In this document: piece by piece, positions 25,167-36,207 of the stretch
Layout of the letters: each line of letters begins with the position of its first letter
Position numbering within the stretch: the first letter of the stretch is position 1
NCBI RefSeq assembly: GCF_016518545.1
Contig: NZ_JACVTO010000009.1
Coordinates: 144,401 to 208,400 of the forward strand
DNA: 64,000 bases
Origin: Pseudomonas sp. S30
GTDB taxonomy: Bacteria; Pseudomonadota; Gammaproteobacteria; Pseudomonadales; Pseudomonadaceae
Direction: 5' to 3'
Notes under the pieces: model-generated
What the model was told of the DNA's origin: nothing
What the model saw: only the letters and a program-made list of their open reading frames with translations
Databases searched by the model: none
Program-made: the position numbers and the translations under genes

Positions 25167-25943
25167 ATGCGCCTGATCGATACCCACACGCACCTGGACT
25201 TCCCCGATTTCGACGAAGACCGCAAGGCTGTGCTGGACCACGCGACCGCCTGCGGTGTGGAGCGCATGGTGGTGCTCGGGGTGCATCGGCAGAACTGGCA
25301 ACGGGTGTGGGACCTGGCCTGCGCGGACAACCGGCTACCGGCCGCGCTGGGCCTGCACCCGGTGTACCTTGACCAGCATCGGCCCGAGCACCTGACCCAG
25401 CTGCGTCAGTGGCTCGAGGCGCGACAGGGCGATGCTCGCCTGTGCGCGGTGGGTGAATTCGGTCTGGATTACTACCTACCAGCGCTGGACAAGGCCGCCC
25501 AGCAGACGCTGTTCGAAGCGCAACTGCAGATGGCCTGCGATTTTCACTTGCCGGCCCTGCTCCACGTGCGCCGCAGCCACGCCCAGGTGATCGCCACCCT
25601 CAAGCGCTACAAGCCTGCCCGCGCCGGGATCGTCCACGCCTTCGCCGGCAGCTACGAAGAGGCGCGTGAATACCTCAAGCTCGGCTTCAAGCTGGGCATC
25701 GGCGGCGCCGCCACTTGGCCACAGGCCGTGCGCCTGCGCAGGACGCTCGCCCGGCTGCCCCTGCAATGCCTGGTACTGGAGACCGATGCCCCGGACATGG
25801 CGCCGGCCATGCATGCCGGCCGGCGCAACAGCCCCGAGCACCTGCCGGCCATCGCCGGTGCACTGGCGCAGGTGCTGGGCATCGAACCCCAGACCCTCGC
25901 TCAGGCCTGCCACAGCACCAGCTGCGAGCTGTTCGGCTGGTAG
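25167..25943 (+). CDS. TatD family metal-dependent hydrolase
   Basis: 258 residues. Metal ligands are visible: T-H-T-H-L-D-F at the N-terminus, G-E-F-G-L-D in the middle, H-V-R-R-S-H, H-A-F-A-G, and E-T-D-A-P-D near the C-terminus. TatD proteins are TIM-barrel nucleases (3'-5' exonuclease or DNA repair role in E. coli). It begins two bases after the cra stop, so the two are probably co-transcribed, though there is no obvious functional link. Confidence 0.9.
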   Translation: MRLIDTHTHLDFPDFDEDRKAVLDHATACGVERMVVLGVHRQNWQRVWDLACADNRLPAALGLHPVYLDQHRPEHLTQLRQWLEARQGDARLCAVGEFGLDYYLPALDKAAQQTLFEAQLQMACDFHLPALLHVRRSHAQVIATLKRYKPARAGIVHAFAGSYEEAREYLKLGFKLGIGGAATWPQAVRLRRTLARLPLQCLVLETDAPDMAPAMHAGRRNSPEHLPAIAGALAQVLGIEPQTLAQACHSTSCELFGW

Positions 25944-25965
25944 TGCCGAACGCGCGCTCACGCGA

Positions 25966-26796
25966 CTACATCAGCACCGTCGCCAGCGCGAACACCGCAT
26001 ACCACAGCACCGCGCTGCGCAGCAGCAGCTCCCACAGGCTGTCCAGGCGCGCCAGCGCACTCTGAGCCTCCTCCTGCTCGGGAATATCATCGGCCACACG
26101 GCCGACGCGAGCGATCAGCTGTGCGGCGCTGACGTGCCAGTTCAACAGTTCGTGCAGCATCACCCGGGTGACTGCCACGAAGTTGCCCACCAGGGCGAAA
26201 CTCAGCGCCAGCAGGCGCACCGCCACCCAGTCCATGACGTGACGCAGTTGCGCGGCCCGCGCCTTGAGCGCTGGCTCATGGCTGTTGGCGGCACACAGCG
26301 CCAGCAGTCGGTAACCCAGCGCGGCCGCAGGCCCGGCCAGCATGTACCAGAACAGCACCGCGAAGAAACTCTGGTAGGCCTGCCACAGCAGGTTGCCCTG
26401 CACCCGCACCAGCAGCTCGCGTGGATCGTCGGCCGCCAGGCCCAGGTCACGCTCGGCCACGCACTGTGCGGCCTGGATATCGCCACGGCGCCAGGCGTCA
26501 CGAAACGGGCCGAGCGCCGCCTTGGCATCGCCCCGCCCCAGGCTGTAGAGCACCACCACCAGGTGCACCGGCAACGCCAGCAAGCCGTAGGCGACCGGCT
26601 GCAGCACATGCAGCAGCAGCGCCAGCAGCAACACCGGAGCGAGCACCAGGATCACCAGCCCCCAGCCTGCCGCGCGAGCGCCGCGCCGGTCCTGTCGCGC
26701 CAGCTCGGCCAGAAACCAGCCGTCTCGCTGAACGCGATGACGCAAGGCGGAAAACTGCTCGATCCACACGATCAGTACCGCGACCAGAAAGCTCAT
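25966..26796 (-). CDS. ampE: AmpE regulatory membrane protein
   Basis: 276 residues with four hydrophobic segments (near 1-15, about 45-75, about 140-165 and at the C-terminus), typical for AmpE, an inner-membrane protein linked to AmpD in beta-lactamase induction. The N-terminal S-F-L-V-A-V-L-I-V-W-I-E-Q matches the family. Its ATG overlaps the ampD stop by four bases (ATGA), so ampD-ampE form one unit. It converges on tatD. Confidence 0.9.
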   Translation of the reverse strand: MSFLVAVLIVWIEQFSALRHRVQRDGWFLAELARQDRRGARAAGWGLVILVLAPVLLLALLLHVLQPVAYGLLALPVHLVVVLYSLGRGDAKAALGPFRDAWRRGDIQAAQCVAERDLGLAADDPRELLVRVQGNLLWQAYQSFFAVLFWYMLAGPAAALGYRLLALCAANSHEPALKARAAQLRHVMDWVAVRLLALSFALVGNFVAVTRVMLHELLNWHVSAAQLIARVGRVADDIPEQEEAQSALARLDSLWELLLRSAVLWYAVFALATVLM

Positions 26797-27356
26797 GAAT
26801 CACCCTCGCTGCTCAGCGCGGCGCGGTAGCGCCGCCAATCGAAAGCCGGACCGGGATCGGTCTTGCGCCCCGGCGCGATGTCGCTGTGGCCCTGGATGCG
26901 GCCAACGTCGATCGCCGGCCACTGCTGGCAGATCTGCCGCGTCAGCCGCTCCAGGACCCGGTACTGTGCATCGGTGTAGGCCAGCTGATCGGTGCCTTCA
27001 AGCTCGATGCCGATGGAGAAATCGTTGCACCCCTCGCGCCCCTGGAAGCACGACACGCCGGCATGCCAGGCGCGGTCGAGCAGCGACACGAACTGGGTCA
27101 CCGCGCCCTCGCGATCGACGAACAGATGCGCCGAAACCCTCAGATGGCAGATGCCCGCAAAATACGGATGCTCGGCGGGATCGAGACGGTTCTGAAACAA
27201 CGCCTGAACCTTGCCGGTACCGAAACACCCCGGCGGCAGGCTGATGTTGTGGATCACCAGCAAGGAAATCGCCTCGCCTTCAGGGCGGGCATTGCAATTC
27301 GGTGAAGGGCAGTGGGTGACACCGGTGAACCAGCCGGTGGCGCGATCCAATTGCAT
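26793..27356 (-). CDS. ampD: 1,6-anhydro-N-acetylmuramyl-L-alanine amidase AmpD
   Basis: 187 residues from the ATG at 27356. The amidase_2 fold is clear: V-I-H-N-I-S-L-P-P with the first zinc His, the Glu in I-G-I-E-L-E-G, and G-H-S-D-I-A-P-G-R-K-T-D-P-G-P with the second His and the Asp. It is cytoplasmic and recycles anhydro-muropeptides; its loss raises AmpC beta-lactamase. The frame is open 70 codons upstream, but the family starts near M-Q-L-D. Confidence 0.95.
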   Translation of the reverse strand: MQLDRATGWFTGVTHCPSPNCNARPEGEAISLLVIHNISLPPGCFGTGKVQALFQNRLDPAEHPYFAGICHLRVSAHLFVDREGAVTQFVSLLDRAWHAGVSCFQGREGCNDFSIGIELEGTDQLAYTDAQYRVLERLTRQICQQWPAIDVGRIQGHSDIAPGRKTDPGPAFDWRRYRAALSSEGDS

Positions 27357-27439
27357 GGGCAGATCCTGAAAAACACCTGTGGACAAGGCCTCAGTATGCC
27401 TCGACGACGCGCGCCGCGCATGACAATGAGCGCCACGGC

Positions 27440-29581
27440 TCAGCGCCTGCCGGCCACCTGCAAGTCGTCGAGGACCGCCTCCAGCGCCCGCTCGAACAGC
27501 GGTCCGTCGTCCAGCACCCTCACCTCCCCGCGCCCGAGGGCCAGGGCCAGCCCGGCGGTGTTCCATTCACGCACCTTCATGCCGGTGCGATTGGCGAAGA
27601 CCAGCCGGTCGGTACTGTCGATCCGGGCCACCAGCTTGCAACGCAGTGGCTCGTCTTCGTCGTTCAACTCGATCCAGGCCCCCAGGCGCAAGCCGCGCAC
27701 TTGCTGCACACTGGGGCCTGAAGCCCCGAGTTCGGGAACCTGGCTGCCGGCCGCTTCCTCGGCGATGCCCAGAATCACCGGTTCGCACACCCGCACCAGA
27801 TCGACGTCCTCACGCCGGTGCGCAGGCCCTGCACAGGCCCACAGGTGCAGGCGCTCCAGTTCGAGGAAAAACTCGCGCTGCACGGTCGAATCCAGCACCA
27901 CGCTGGCCAGGCCGTCGCGCAACGCCTTGAGCAGCCCAGGCAATTGCTGCAACAGGTGCAGTCGCGCCTCGGACCGATGCTGCGGTACCAGGCTGAGCAG
28001 CAGCGCATCGAGGGTCGCCAGCCCTTGCTCCCAGGGCGGCGAATCCTCGCCGTGCTTGAGCCAGGCCATCAGCAGCACCTGGCTCCAGCAGTCCACCAGC
28101 ATCTTCAGCACCGCCCGTGGCACCTGCCGCCCACGCAGACGGCGATCGAGCTCCAGCTGGACCTGCCGCCGTCCCTCCACCGCCCTCGCCCTACCCTGTT
28201 CGGCGTCGCGAGTCCGCTGCTCCAGCAGCTCGCAGCGGCGCCGTTCCTCGGCGCTGAACAGCAGGAACTCGCCGAGCACATCGTCGACCACCTGCAGATC
28301 GTCGACGAATTCACTGAGCAGACGCTGGACGATGCGTTCCAGGCGGCTCTGCTGGCTCTGGCTGGCGCTCTCCCAGCCCATGGCCAGCGCGGCTATTTCA
28401 TTGACCAGACGCCGTGCCGGATGACCAGGTCGACTGAACAGGCTCTTGTCGAGCAAGGCGACCTTGAGCAACGGCAGGTGCAGACGCACCAGCAGGCTGC
28501 GCAGCGCCTCGGGCAGATTGTCATCCCGGCGGATATGGCCGAACAGCAGCCCGATGAAGTTGATGAGGTCCTCGTGGGCGTTGTCCAGTCGCCGCCGTGT
28601 ACCGCTGCGCACGCCGATACGCAGCAGCAATTGCTCGAGCTGCTGGCCGAGGTGGAAATCATCGGCTTCGGCAGGCTCGGGCGGGTAGTGCTGCAAGTGG
28701 GTGAGCAGGCGCAGCAGGTCGGCGCTGCCGATCGCCTGCGCGGTCGCCACGCTCTGCACCCGCGGGGCGAGGCGACCGCGGCGGCTCGCCAACACCTGTT
28801 GTACGGAGGCGAAAAAAGCCTCCCCTGCACTGTCAGGGTCCAGGCCCTCGCCGCCTGGCAGGACGGTCGAACGTCGGCGTTGAGCTTCAGGCCGGTAATC
28901 CAGGCGTCGACGTGGTGCCGGCGTCAGGTGAGTCAGCACGCCGGCGGCCACCAGCAACTGGTTTGCCTGGGCATAGAGCAGGTCCAGATCACGCAGTACG
29001 TAGCGTTCGAACAGCTGCAGCAGGATCGGCTTGACCTGCAGTCCGACCCCCAGGTCACGTCCCGCGTCGAGGAAGTAGCCGCACAGGCACATCGGCCCCA
29101 GGGGATTGCTGAGCAGGGGAATCGGCCTTTCGAGCAGGTTCGAGAAGCGCTGGTTGAGTTGCTCCAGCGCGAGGCCGTCGTGCGCCAAAACGCGCTCGAC
29201 CATCGCCCCGACCGCCAGGGTGCGTGCGCGGGAGGGTCGGTCAACGACCGTCTCCACGCTGCCCAGCAGATCGCCCTGGCCAAAGCGCACGAAGGCTTCA
29301 TGGAAGGTGTCGAGAAAAGCGCGCTCGATGCTTTTGCGCTTCAGCCGCAGATCGCGCATGGCCTCGAAGTACAGGTGCTGCGAGCCCCCGTCGGCGCTGC
29401 TGTCGGCCATCTCGAAGAGGGTGTCGTCAGCGTTGTCGAAGAGGGCTTGTAGCCCTTGGCGCAACTGCAGCGCAGCCTTGTCACGCACCTGCAGCAGTGC
29501 CATGGGAAGGCACGGCAAGGGCCATCGCCCCATGCTGTCGACGGGCAACCCAAAGGTCCCCGCCCGGCCTCCATCTCGCAT
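27440..29581 (-). CDS. DUF1631 family protein
   Basis: 713 residues, mainly helical, soluble, with no signal peptide. The N-terminal L-L-Q-V-R-D-K-A-A-L-Q-L-R-Q-G-L ... F-D-N-A-D-D-T-L-F-E-M-A-D is the family hallmark. Around 490-515 there is an Arg/Glu-rich likely coiled-coil stretch, and the C-terminal 110 residues look like a small beta domain (PilZ-like is possible). Function unknown. It sits between nadC (divergent) and ampD on the same strand as ampD, 83 bases away. Confidence 0.85.
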   Translation of the reverse strand: MRDGGRAGTFGLPVDSMGRWPLPCLPMALLQVRDKAALQLRQGLQALFDNADDTLFEMADSSADGGSQHLYFEAMRDLRLKRKSIERAFLDTFHEAFVRFGQGDLLGSVETVVDRPSRARTLAVGAMVERVLAHDGLALEQLNQRFSNLLERPIPLLSNPLGPMCLCGYFLDAGRDLGVGLQVKPILLQLFERYVLRDLDLLYAQANQLLVAAGVLTHLTPAPRRRLDYRPEAQRRRSTVLPGGEGLDPDSAGEAFFASVQQVLASRRGRLAPRVQSVATAQAIGSADLLRLLTHLQHYPPEPAEADDFHLGQQLEQLLLRIGVRSGTRRRLDNAHEDLINFIGLLFGHIRRDDNLPEALRSLLVRLHLPLLKVALLDKSLFSRPGHPARRLVNEIAALAMGWESASQSQQSRLERIVQRLLSEFVDDLQVVDDVLGEFLLFSAEERRRCELLEQRTRDAEQGRARAVEGRRQVQLELDRRLRGRQVPRAVLKMLVDCWSQVLLMAWLKHGEDSPPWEQGLATLDALLLSLVPQHRSEARLHLLQQLPGLLKALRDGLASVVLDSTVQREFFLELERLHLWACAGPAHRREDVDLVRVCEPVILGIAEEAAGSQVPELGASGPSVQQVRGLRLGAWIELNDEDEPLRCKLVARIDSTDRLVFANRTGMKVREWNTAGLALALGRGEVRVLDDGPLFERALEAVLDDLQVAGRR

Positions 29582-29741
29582 TCCCGAACTCCTTGCTGGG
29601 CATCGATCGACGCGCCTGCCGAAACAGTCAAATCGATGGCGTCAAATACAAGTCGTCATTATCGATCAAAAATATGACAGCCACCAGCACCCACTGCCCA
29701 GGACGCGACCCGGCGCACATTTGCCCGCTTCGCCCTGCGGC

Positions 29742-29770
29742 TGTAAAGCGTCGTCCCCTGGCCCTATAAT
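29742..29770 (+). promoter_or_regulatory. Promoter of nadC
   Basis: A perfect -10 box TATAAT at 29765-29770 with TGTAAA 17 bases earlier (29742-29747) as a weak -35. The start site would be near 29777, about 22 bases before the nadC ATG. Confidence 0.65.
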
Positions 29771-29798
29771 CGCCCGCATCTAGCTTGTGGAGCCGACC

Positions 29799-30647
29799 AT
29801 GCCGAACCTACGCCTCGCCGACCTCACCGCCGAAATCGAAGCCAACGTGCGCCGCGCACTGCTCGAGGACATCGGCAGTGGCGACATCACCGCGCAACTG
29901 ATTCCCGCCGAGCGTCTGGCCAAGGCCACCATCATCACCCGAGAACGCTGTGTGATCGCCGGCACCGCCTGGGTCGACGCCGTGTTGCGCCAGGTCGATC
30001 CGCGCGTGGCGGTGCACTGGCGAGTGGTCGACGGCGATATCGCCCAGGCCGACCAGGTGTTGTTCCAGCTCGAAGGTCCGGCACGCTCGCTGCTCACCGG
30101 CGAACGCTCGGCGCTCAACTTCCTGCAGATGCTCTCGGGCGTGGCCACCCGAGCGCGCCACCTCGCCGACCTGGTCGCGGGCACCCAGGTGCGTCTGCTC
30201 GATACCCGCAAGACCTTGCCGGGGCTGCGCCTGGCACAGAAATACGCCGTGACCTGTGGCGGCTGCCACAACCATCGCATCGGCTTGTTCGATGCCTTCC
30301 TCATCAAGGAAAACCACATCGCCGCGTGCGGCGGCATCGCTGAAGCCGTCAGCGCAGCGCGGCGCATCGCACCGGGCAAGCCGGTGGAAGTCGAAGTGGA
30401 GAGTCTCGAGGAATTGCACCAGGCGCTAGCGGCCGGTGCGGACATCGTCATGCTCGACGAACTGAGCCTGGATCAGATGCGCGAAGCGGTGCACCTCAAT
30501 GCCGGCAGGGCCAAGCTGGAGGCCAGCGGCGGTGTGACCGAAAGCACCCTGCGCAGCATCGCCGAAACCGGCGTGGACTACATCTCCATCGGTGCGATGA
30601 CCAAGGATGTCAAAGCCGTGGACCTGTCGATGCGTCTGAGCCTCTGA
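29799..30647 (+). CDS. nadC: Nicotinate-nucleotide pyrophosphorylase (carboxylating)
   Basis: 282 residues from the ATG at 29799; a GTG four codons before is an alternative. Family motifs: E-D-I-G-S-G-D-I-T near the N-terminus, [32 protein letters not shown] and the final [11 protein letters not shown]. It makes nicotinate mononucleotide from quinolinate and PRPP in NAD synthesis. A single gene with its own promoter. Confidence 0.96.
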   Translation: MPNLRLADLTAEIEANVRRALLEDIGSGDITAQLIPAERLAKATIITRERCVIAGTAWVDAVLRQVDPRVAVHWRVVDGDIAQADQVLFQLEGPARSLLTGERSALNFLQMLSGVATRARHLADLVAGTQVRLLDTRKTLPGLRLAQKYAVTCGGCHNHRIGLFDAFLIKENHIAACGGIAEAVSAARRIAPGKPVEVEVESLEELHQALAAGADIVMLDELSLDQMREAVHLNAGRAKLEASGGVTESTLRSIAETGVDYISIGAMTKDVKAVDLSMRLSL

Positions 30648-30738
30648 CAGCGATCGGGACCTGGCGGCCCCGATCCTGCATCAGCGGTGCCGGTCCCCGC
30701 CCAGGCCAACAGGCAAGGGCGGGGGGCGAGCAGCGCGA

Positions 30739-31941
<1,203 letters not shown>

Positions 31942-32064
31942 CTATCCACTGCACAGCGTTGGCTCAAAGTTCTTTCATGGCTTTGTTACCGGCGATGTCG
32001 CGCCTTTCACCGCGACGCCAAACTCGGTAAGGTCAGCGCATTCATTCATCCGTGGAGCGTTTCG

Positions 32065-32802
32065 ATGCAAGCCCCCGTCCTGTCCGGCCCGCAGTACCTG
32101 CGCGAAGGCCTGAAGCTGGTCCTGAGCCCCAGCCTGCGACTGTTCGTGCTGTTACCGCTGGCGGTCAACATTCTGCTGTTCGGCGGCCTGATCTACTTCG
32201 CCGGTCATCAGTTCGGCCTGTGGGTGGATGCACTGATGCCGACCCTGCCCGATTGGCTGGGTTTCCTCACCTATATCCTCTGGCCGCTGTTCGTTGCCCT
32301 GGTGGTGCTGATGGTGTTCTTCACCTTCACCCTTCTGGCCAACATCATCGCGGCGCCGTTCAACGGCTTTCTGGCTGAAAAGGTCGAGGTGGTGGTACGC
32401 GGCGAAGATCACTTCCCGGCGTTCAGCTGGGGCGAACTGATGGCAATGGTGCCTCGCACCCTGAGCCGCGAAATGCGCAAGCTCGGCTACTTCCTGCCGC
32501 GCGCCATCGGCCTGTTCATCCTGTCGCTGATTCCGGTGGTCAACGTGGTGGCTGCGCCGCTGTGGCTGGTGTTCGGGGTGTGGATGATGGCCATCCAGTA
32601 CATCGACTACCCGGCGGACAACAACAAACTGAGCTGGCAGGACATGCTCGCCTGGCTGCGCGGCAAGCGCTGGCAGTCGCTGGGGTTCGGCGGCATCACC
32701 TACCTGGCGTTGCTGATCCCTGGAGTCAACCTGGTGATGATGCCGGCCGCGGTGGCGGGGGCGACCGTGTTCTGGGTGCGCGAGCGCGACCGGGCGCACT
32801 GA
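32065..32802 (+). CDS. cysZ: Sulfate transporter CysZ
   Basis: 245 residues from the ATG at 32065. Hydrophobic segments near 22-48, 68-100, about 140-180 and 200-235, with the family pattern S-G-P-Q-Y-L-R-E-G at the N-terminus and [10 protein letters not shown] after the second pair. CysZ imports sulfate for cysteine synthesis. The frame is open upstream, but the family starts near this Met. Divergent from trxB. Confidence 0.9.
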   Translation: MQAPVLSGPQYLREGLKLVLSPSLRLFVLLPLAVNILLFGGLIYFAGHQFGLWVDALMPTLPDWLGFLTYILWPLFVALVVLMVFFTFTLLANIIAAPFNGFLAEKVEVVVRGEDHFPAFSWGELMAMVPRTLSREMRKLGYFLPRAIGLFILSLIPVVNVVAAPLWLVFGVWMMAIQYIDYPADNNKLSWQDMLAWLRGKRWQSLGFGGITYLALLIPGVNLVMMPAAVAGATVFWVRERDRAH

Positions 32803-32837
32803 ATCCACGCCCGGCCAACGGCGTCCCTGCCCTGAAG

Positions 32838-32854
32838 GCCGGCGCCAGGCCGGC
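32838..32854. terminator. Short GC hairpin between cysZ and the chemoreceptor gene
   Basis: GCCGGC (32838-32843) and GCCGGC (32849-32854) pair around GCCAG. No T run. It lies between two converging genes that end 57 bases apart. Confidence 0.35.
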
Positions 32855-32859
32855 GCGGC

Positions 32860-34176
32860 TCAGTGACCCAGCTGATTGGAGAACTGCCCTACCGCGCTGA
32901 CCACCTTGCGCGCGCCGTCCTGGATCTCGACGATCACCTGGCCGGTTTCGTCGGCCAGCGTGAGCCCCTGTTCGGCCTGGCGCTTGCTGGTGTCGATGAT
33001 GTCCACCGCCGCCTGGGCCAACTGCTCGTTCTGCTGCACCACCCGGGCGATTTCCTCGGTGGCACTGCTGGTGCGTGAGGCGAGCTGGCGCACTTCGTCG
33101 GCGACCACCGCGAAGCCCCTGCCCTGCTCACCCGCGCGTGCAGCCTCGATGGCGGCGTTGAGGGCCAGCAGGTTGGTCTGCCCGGCGATATCGCTGATGG
33201 TCTTGATGATCGAACCGATCACCTTGGATTGCTTGTCCAGCGCCTGGATACCTTCGGCCGCCTCCTGCATCGAGCCTTCCAGACCGCGCATCACGGCAAC
33301 GGTCTGGGTCACCACCTCGGTCGCCTTGCGCGCCGCGGCATCGGTGTCCTGGGAGGTGCCGTAGGCCATGTCGGCGGCTTGAGCCACCGCCATTTCCTGA
33401 TTCACCTGATCGGTGATGACGGTGGCGAACTTGACCACCTTGTACAGCACATCGTGGGCATCGATGATCGGGTTGTAGGACGCCTCCAGCCACACCACTC
33501 GCCCGTGGGCGTCGATGCGCTTGAAGCGTTCGACCACGAATTCGCCACGGCGCAGCTTGTCCCAGAACTGCTGGTAAGCGACCGAATTGGCTTCCTCCGG
33601 CTCGCAGAACATCCGGTGATGCTTGCCGCGGACCTGTTCGAGGGTATAGCCCATCGCCTGCAGGAAGCGGTTGTTGGCGGTGAGGACCACGCCGTCGAGG
33701 TTGAACTCGATCACCGCCGTCGAACGCATCAGGGCCTTGATCAGGCTTTCGTGCTCGCGCGAGGTCTCGATGGTACGAGTCAGGTCGCTGGAGTGCAGGC
33801 TGAAGCACTTGATGCGGCCGTCCGTACCTCGAACCGGTTGCAGGATCGAGCGCAACCAGGCCTCTTCGCCATTGCCCCGGAGCAGGCGGAAGGCGCCGTG
33901 CAAATGCTCGCCACGGGTGATGGCCGATTTCATTCGCTGATAGAAATCCAGGGATTTCACGTGGGCCGGCACGATTTCCTCGATGTTGCGACCGATCAGC
34001 TGCTCGCTGCTGTAGAGCATTTCCTTCTCGAAATTGCCATTGGCAGACTCGATGCGCCCCTGGGGATCGAGCTGCAACACCAGCATTTCACTGTCGAGGC
34101 TGTTCTTGACCTGTTCGATCGTCTGCAACTGCTCGCGCAGCTGCAGAATTTCCTGCTTGAGTTTGTTATTGAACAT
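32860..34176 (-). CDS. Soluble PAS-PAS chemoreceptor, BdlA-like
   Basis: 438 residues without membrane segments. A short N-terminal coiled coil (about 1-25), PAS1 (about 25-135), PAS2 (about 145-255), then a methyl-accepting signalling domain (about 260-438). The hairpin tip is conserved: [20 protein letters not shown]. This layout is that of P. aeruginosa BdlA, a sensor for biofilm dispersion, but paralogues (Aer-like) share it. The ATG at 34176 is chosen because the coiled coil begins there; the frame is open 37 codons upstream. Confidence 0.85.
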   Translation of the reverse strand: MFNNKLKQEILQLREQLQTIEQVKNSLDSEMLVLQLDPQGRIESANGNFEKEMLYSSEQLIGRNIEEIVPAHVKSLDFYQRMKSAITRGEHLHGAFRLLRGNGEEAWLRSILQPVRGTDGRIKCFSLHSSDLTRTIETSREHESLIKALMRSTAVIEFNLDGVVLTANNRFLQAMGYTLEQVRGKHHRMFCEPEEANSVAYQQFWDKLRRGEFVVERFKRIDAHGRVVWLEASYNPIIDAHDVLYKVVKFATVITDQVNQEMAVAQAADMAYGTSQDTDAAARKATEVVTQTVAVMRGLEGSMQEAAEGIQALDKQSKVIGSIIKTISDIAGQTNLLALNAAIEAARAGEQGRGFAVVADEVRQLASRTSSATEEIARVVQQNEQLAQAAVDIIDTSKRQAEQGLTLADETGQVIVEIQDGARKVVSAVGQFSNQLGH

Positions 34177-34353
34177 CACCGCTCTCCTGGAGCGCACCCA
34201 CCCGTCGAATGCCTCTGCATCGGCTGATCCAGAACGCTCTTGAGCGAAGCTGCAACAAATACTGTCGCTGCCGAGCGCGCCCGTCACCGCGTGTCATCAC
34301 GGGATCATCTTTTCGTCATCCGACGGCAACCAAGCCATCGCAGACTTCAGGTC

Positions 34354-35571
34354 ATGAACATACCGCCGCTGCGCATCACCCTGGTCAGCGAGACCTTCCC
34401 CCCCGAGATCAATGGCGTCGCCAATACCCTTGGCCGGCTCAGCGAAGGCCTGCGGCTTCGCGGTCATCAGGTGCAGGTGGTGAGGCCGCGACAAGTCGGT
34501 GAGTCTGCCGGCCTGGCCGACGACAGCCTGCTGCTGTGCCGCGGCTGGCCACTCCCCGGCTATCCGGGCCTGCAATGGGGTGAAGTCTCGATGCACCGGC
34601 TGTGGCGGCGCTGGCGGCGTCAGCGTCCCGATGTGCTGTACATCGCTACCGAAGGCCCGCTCGGTCTCAGCGCATTGCGCGCAGCGCGCCGCCTGGGCAT
34701 CGCGGTGGTCAGCGGTTTTCACACCAATTTTCCGCAGTACTCCGGCCAGTACGGGCTGGGCCTGCTCGCGCGCCTGCTGACCCACTACCTGCGCTGGTTC
34801 CATCGACGCACGGCCACCACCCTCGTTCCCAGCGCCAGCCAGCGCCTGGAGCTGCAGCGGCGCGGCTTCGAGCGCCTGGCGCTGATGGCACGCGGGGTCG
34901 ACGCGCAACTGTTCAATCCGGCACGGCGCAGCCAGGCATTGCGCCAGAGCTGGGGACTGCAAGCGGATGACATCGCGGTGCTGCATGTCGGACGCCTGGC
35001 GGCAGAGAAGAACCTGGGGCTGTTACAGCCCTGCCTGCAGGCTTTGCAGCGGGCCCATCCACAGCGACGGCTGCGCCTGATCGTCGTCGGCGACGGACCG
35101 CAGCGGGCACAGCTGCAACACCAGCTGCCCGAGGCGATATTCTGTGGTGCGCAGCGCGGCGAAGTGCTGGCCGAGCATTACGCCAGCGGTGACCTGTTCC
35201 TGTTCCCCAGCCTCACGGAAACCTTCGGCAATGTGGTACTGGAGGCGCTCGCTTCCGGCCTGGCGGTGGTGGCCTATGATGAAGCGGCCGCAGCACAGCA
35301 CATCCGCCATGGCCACAGCGGCGCGCTGGCCATGCCTGGGGATCAGGAGGCGTTCATGGATGCGGCCTGCTGGCTGCTCGAGGATGACGAGACCCTGCGC
35401 CGGGTGCGCCTGAATGCCCGCCAGCATGCCAGTCGCCAGGGGTGGCAGGCGATCGTCGAGCAGTTCGAAGGGCATCTGCATGCCGCCTGTGCAGCGAGCC
35501 AGGTCCGGCCCGCGGCGGCGGTCACGCCACGGCCAGCGACCGAGCCAGGCGGCAGTGGGTCTGGCAGCTAG
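34354..35571 (+). CDS. GT4 family glycosyltransferase
   Basis: 405 residues. N-terminal I-T-L-V-S-E-T-F-P-P-E-I-N-G-V-A-N-T-L, the middle V-G-R-L-A-A-E-K-N-L, V-G-D-G-P-Q-R, and the E-x7-E motif in S-L-T-E-T-F-G-N-V-V-L-E-A place it in GT-B fold family 4, close to the GDP-mannose-dependent alpha-mannosyltransferases (MgtA/PimB type). Sugar and acceptor are uncertain; glycolipid synthesis is likely. The last 25 residues are Pro/Ala/Gly-rich. The frame is open 38 codons upstream. Divergent from the chemoreceptor. Confidence 0.88.
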   Translation: MNIPPLRITLVSETFPPEINGVANTLGRLSEGLRLRGHQVQVVRPRQVGESAGLADDSLLLCRGWPLPGYPGLQWGEVSMHRLWRRWRRQRPDVLYIATEGPLGLSALRAARRLGIAVVSGFHTNFPQYSGQYGLGLLARLLTHYLRWFHRRTATTLVPSASQRLELQRRGFERLALMARGVDAQLFNPARRSQALRQSWGLQADDIAVLHVGRLAAEKNLGLLQPCLQALQRAHPQRRLRLIVVGDGPQRAQLQHQLPEAIFCGAQRGEVLAEHYASGDLFLFPSLTETFGNVVLEALASGLAVVAYDEAAAAQHIRHGHSGALAMPGDQEAFMDAACWLLEDDETLRRVRLNARQHASRQGWQAIVEQFEGHLHAACAASQVRPAAAVTPRPATEPGGSGSGS

Positions 35572-35582
35572 GTCGCTGGCCC

Positions 35583-36065
35583 TCAGCCCAGCGCCTTCTC
35601 GATGGCCTGCACCACGACCGCGTCGTCCGGCGCGATACGCGGTGAGAAGCGGGCCAGTACCCGGCCGTCCTTGCCCACCAGGAACTTCTCGAAGTTCCAG
35701 GTGATGTCGCCTGGAAACTCCGCGCCTTCGCCGGCCAGCAGACGGTAGAGCGAGTGACGCTCGGGGCCGTTGACTTCCAACTTGGCACTCATCGGAAAGC
35801 TGACGCCGTAGTGGGCTGCGCAGAACGCCTGGATATCCTGGGACGAACCCGGTTCCTGTCCGGCGAACTGGTTGCACGGCAGGCCCAGGACGCTGAACCC
35901 CCGATCCTTGAACTGCTGGTGCAGCTTTTCCAGGCTCGCGTACTGGGGCGTCAATCCACACTTGGAAGCGACGTTGACCACCAGCACCACCTGGCCCTTG
36001 AACGGAGCCAGCGGCAGGGCCTGGCTATCGAGCGCTTCGAGCGTCAGTCCATGGAATGCACTCAT
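35583..36065 (-). CDS. Glutathione peroxidase (Cys-type)
   Basis: 160 residues from the ATG at 36065. N-V-A-S-K-C-G-L-T-P-Q-Y with the peroxidatic Cys, L-G-L-P-C-N-Q-F-A-G-Q-E-P-G with the Gln, and W-N-F-E-K-F-L-V with the Trp/Asn of the catalytic tetrad. Reduces hydroperoxides, probably with thioredoxin as for other bacterial Cys-GPx. It is a short family member without a signal peptide. Convergent with the glycosyltransferase gene. Confidence 0.93.
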   Translation of the reverse strand: MSAFHGLTLEALDSQALPLAPFKGQVVLVVNVASKCGLTPQYASLEKLHQQFKDRGFSVLGLPCNQFAGQEPGSSQDIQAFCAAHYGVSFPMSAKLEVNGPERHSLYRLLAGEGAEFPGDITWNFEKFLVGKDGRVLARFSPRIAPDDAVVVQAIEKALG

Positions 36066-36207
36066 GTTGTTTCCCCTCTGGATTGCCGATTGCCGCTGGG
36101 GCGAAAAGCGCCCACTAAAAAGGCGCGCGGCCAAGCCGTACACTCGCCCATCACGGGCAGGCCGGCTTGCCCGAGCGCCTGACGACTCTCAGAGCTTAGC
36201 TGAGAAA

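Noticed and set aside
27818..29452. Open frame of 544 codons opposite the DUF1631 gene
   Set aside because: The minus-strand product has the DUF1631 hallmark; the plus-strand frame is Gln/Arg/Ala-rich without domains.
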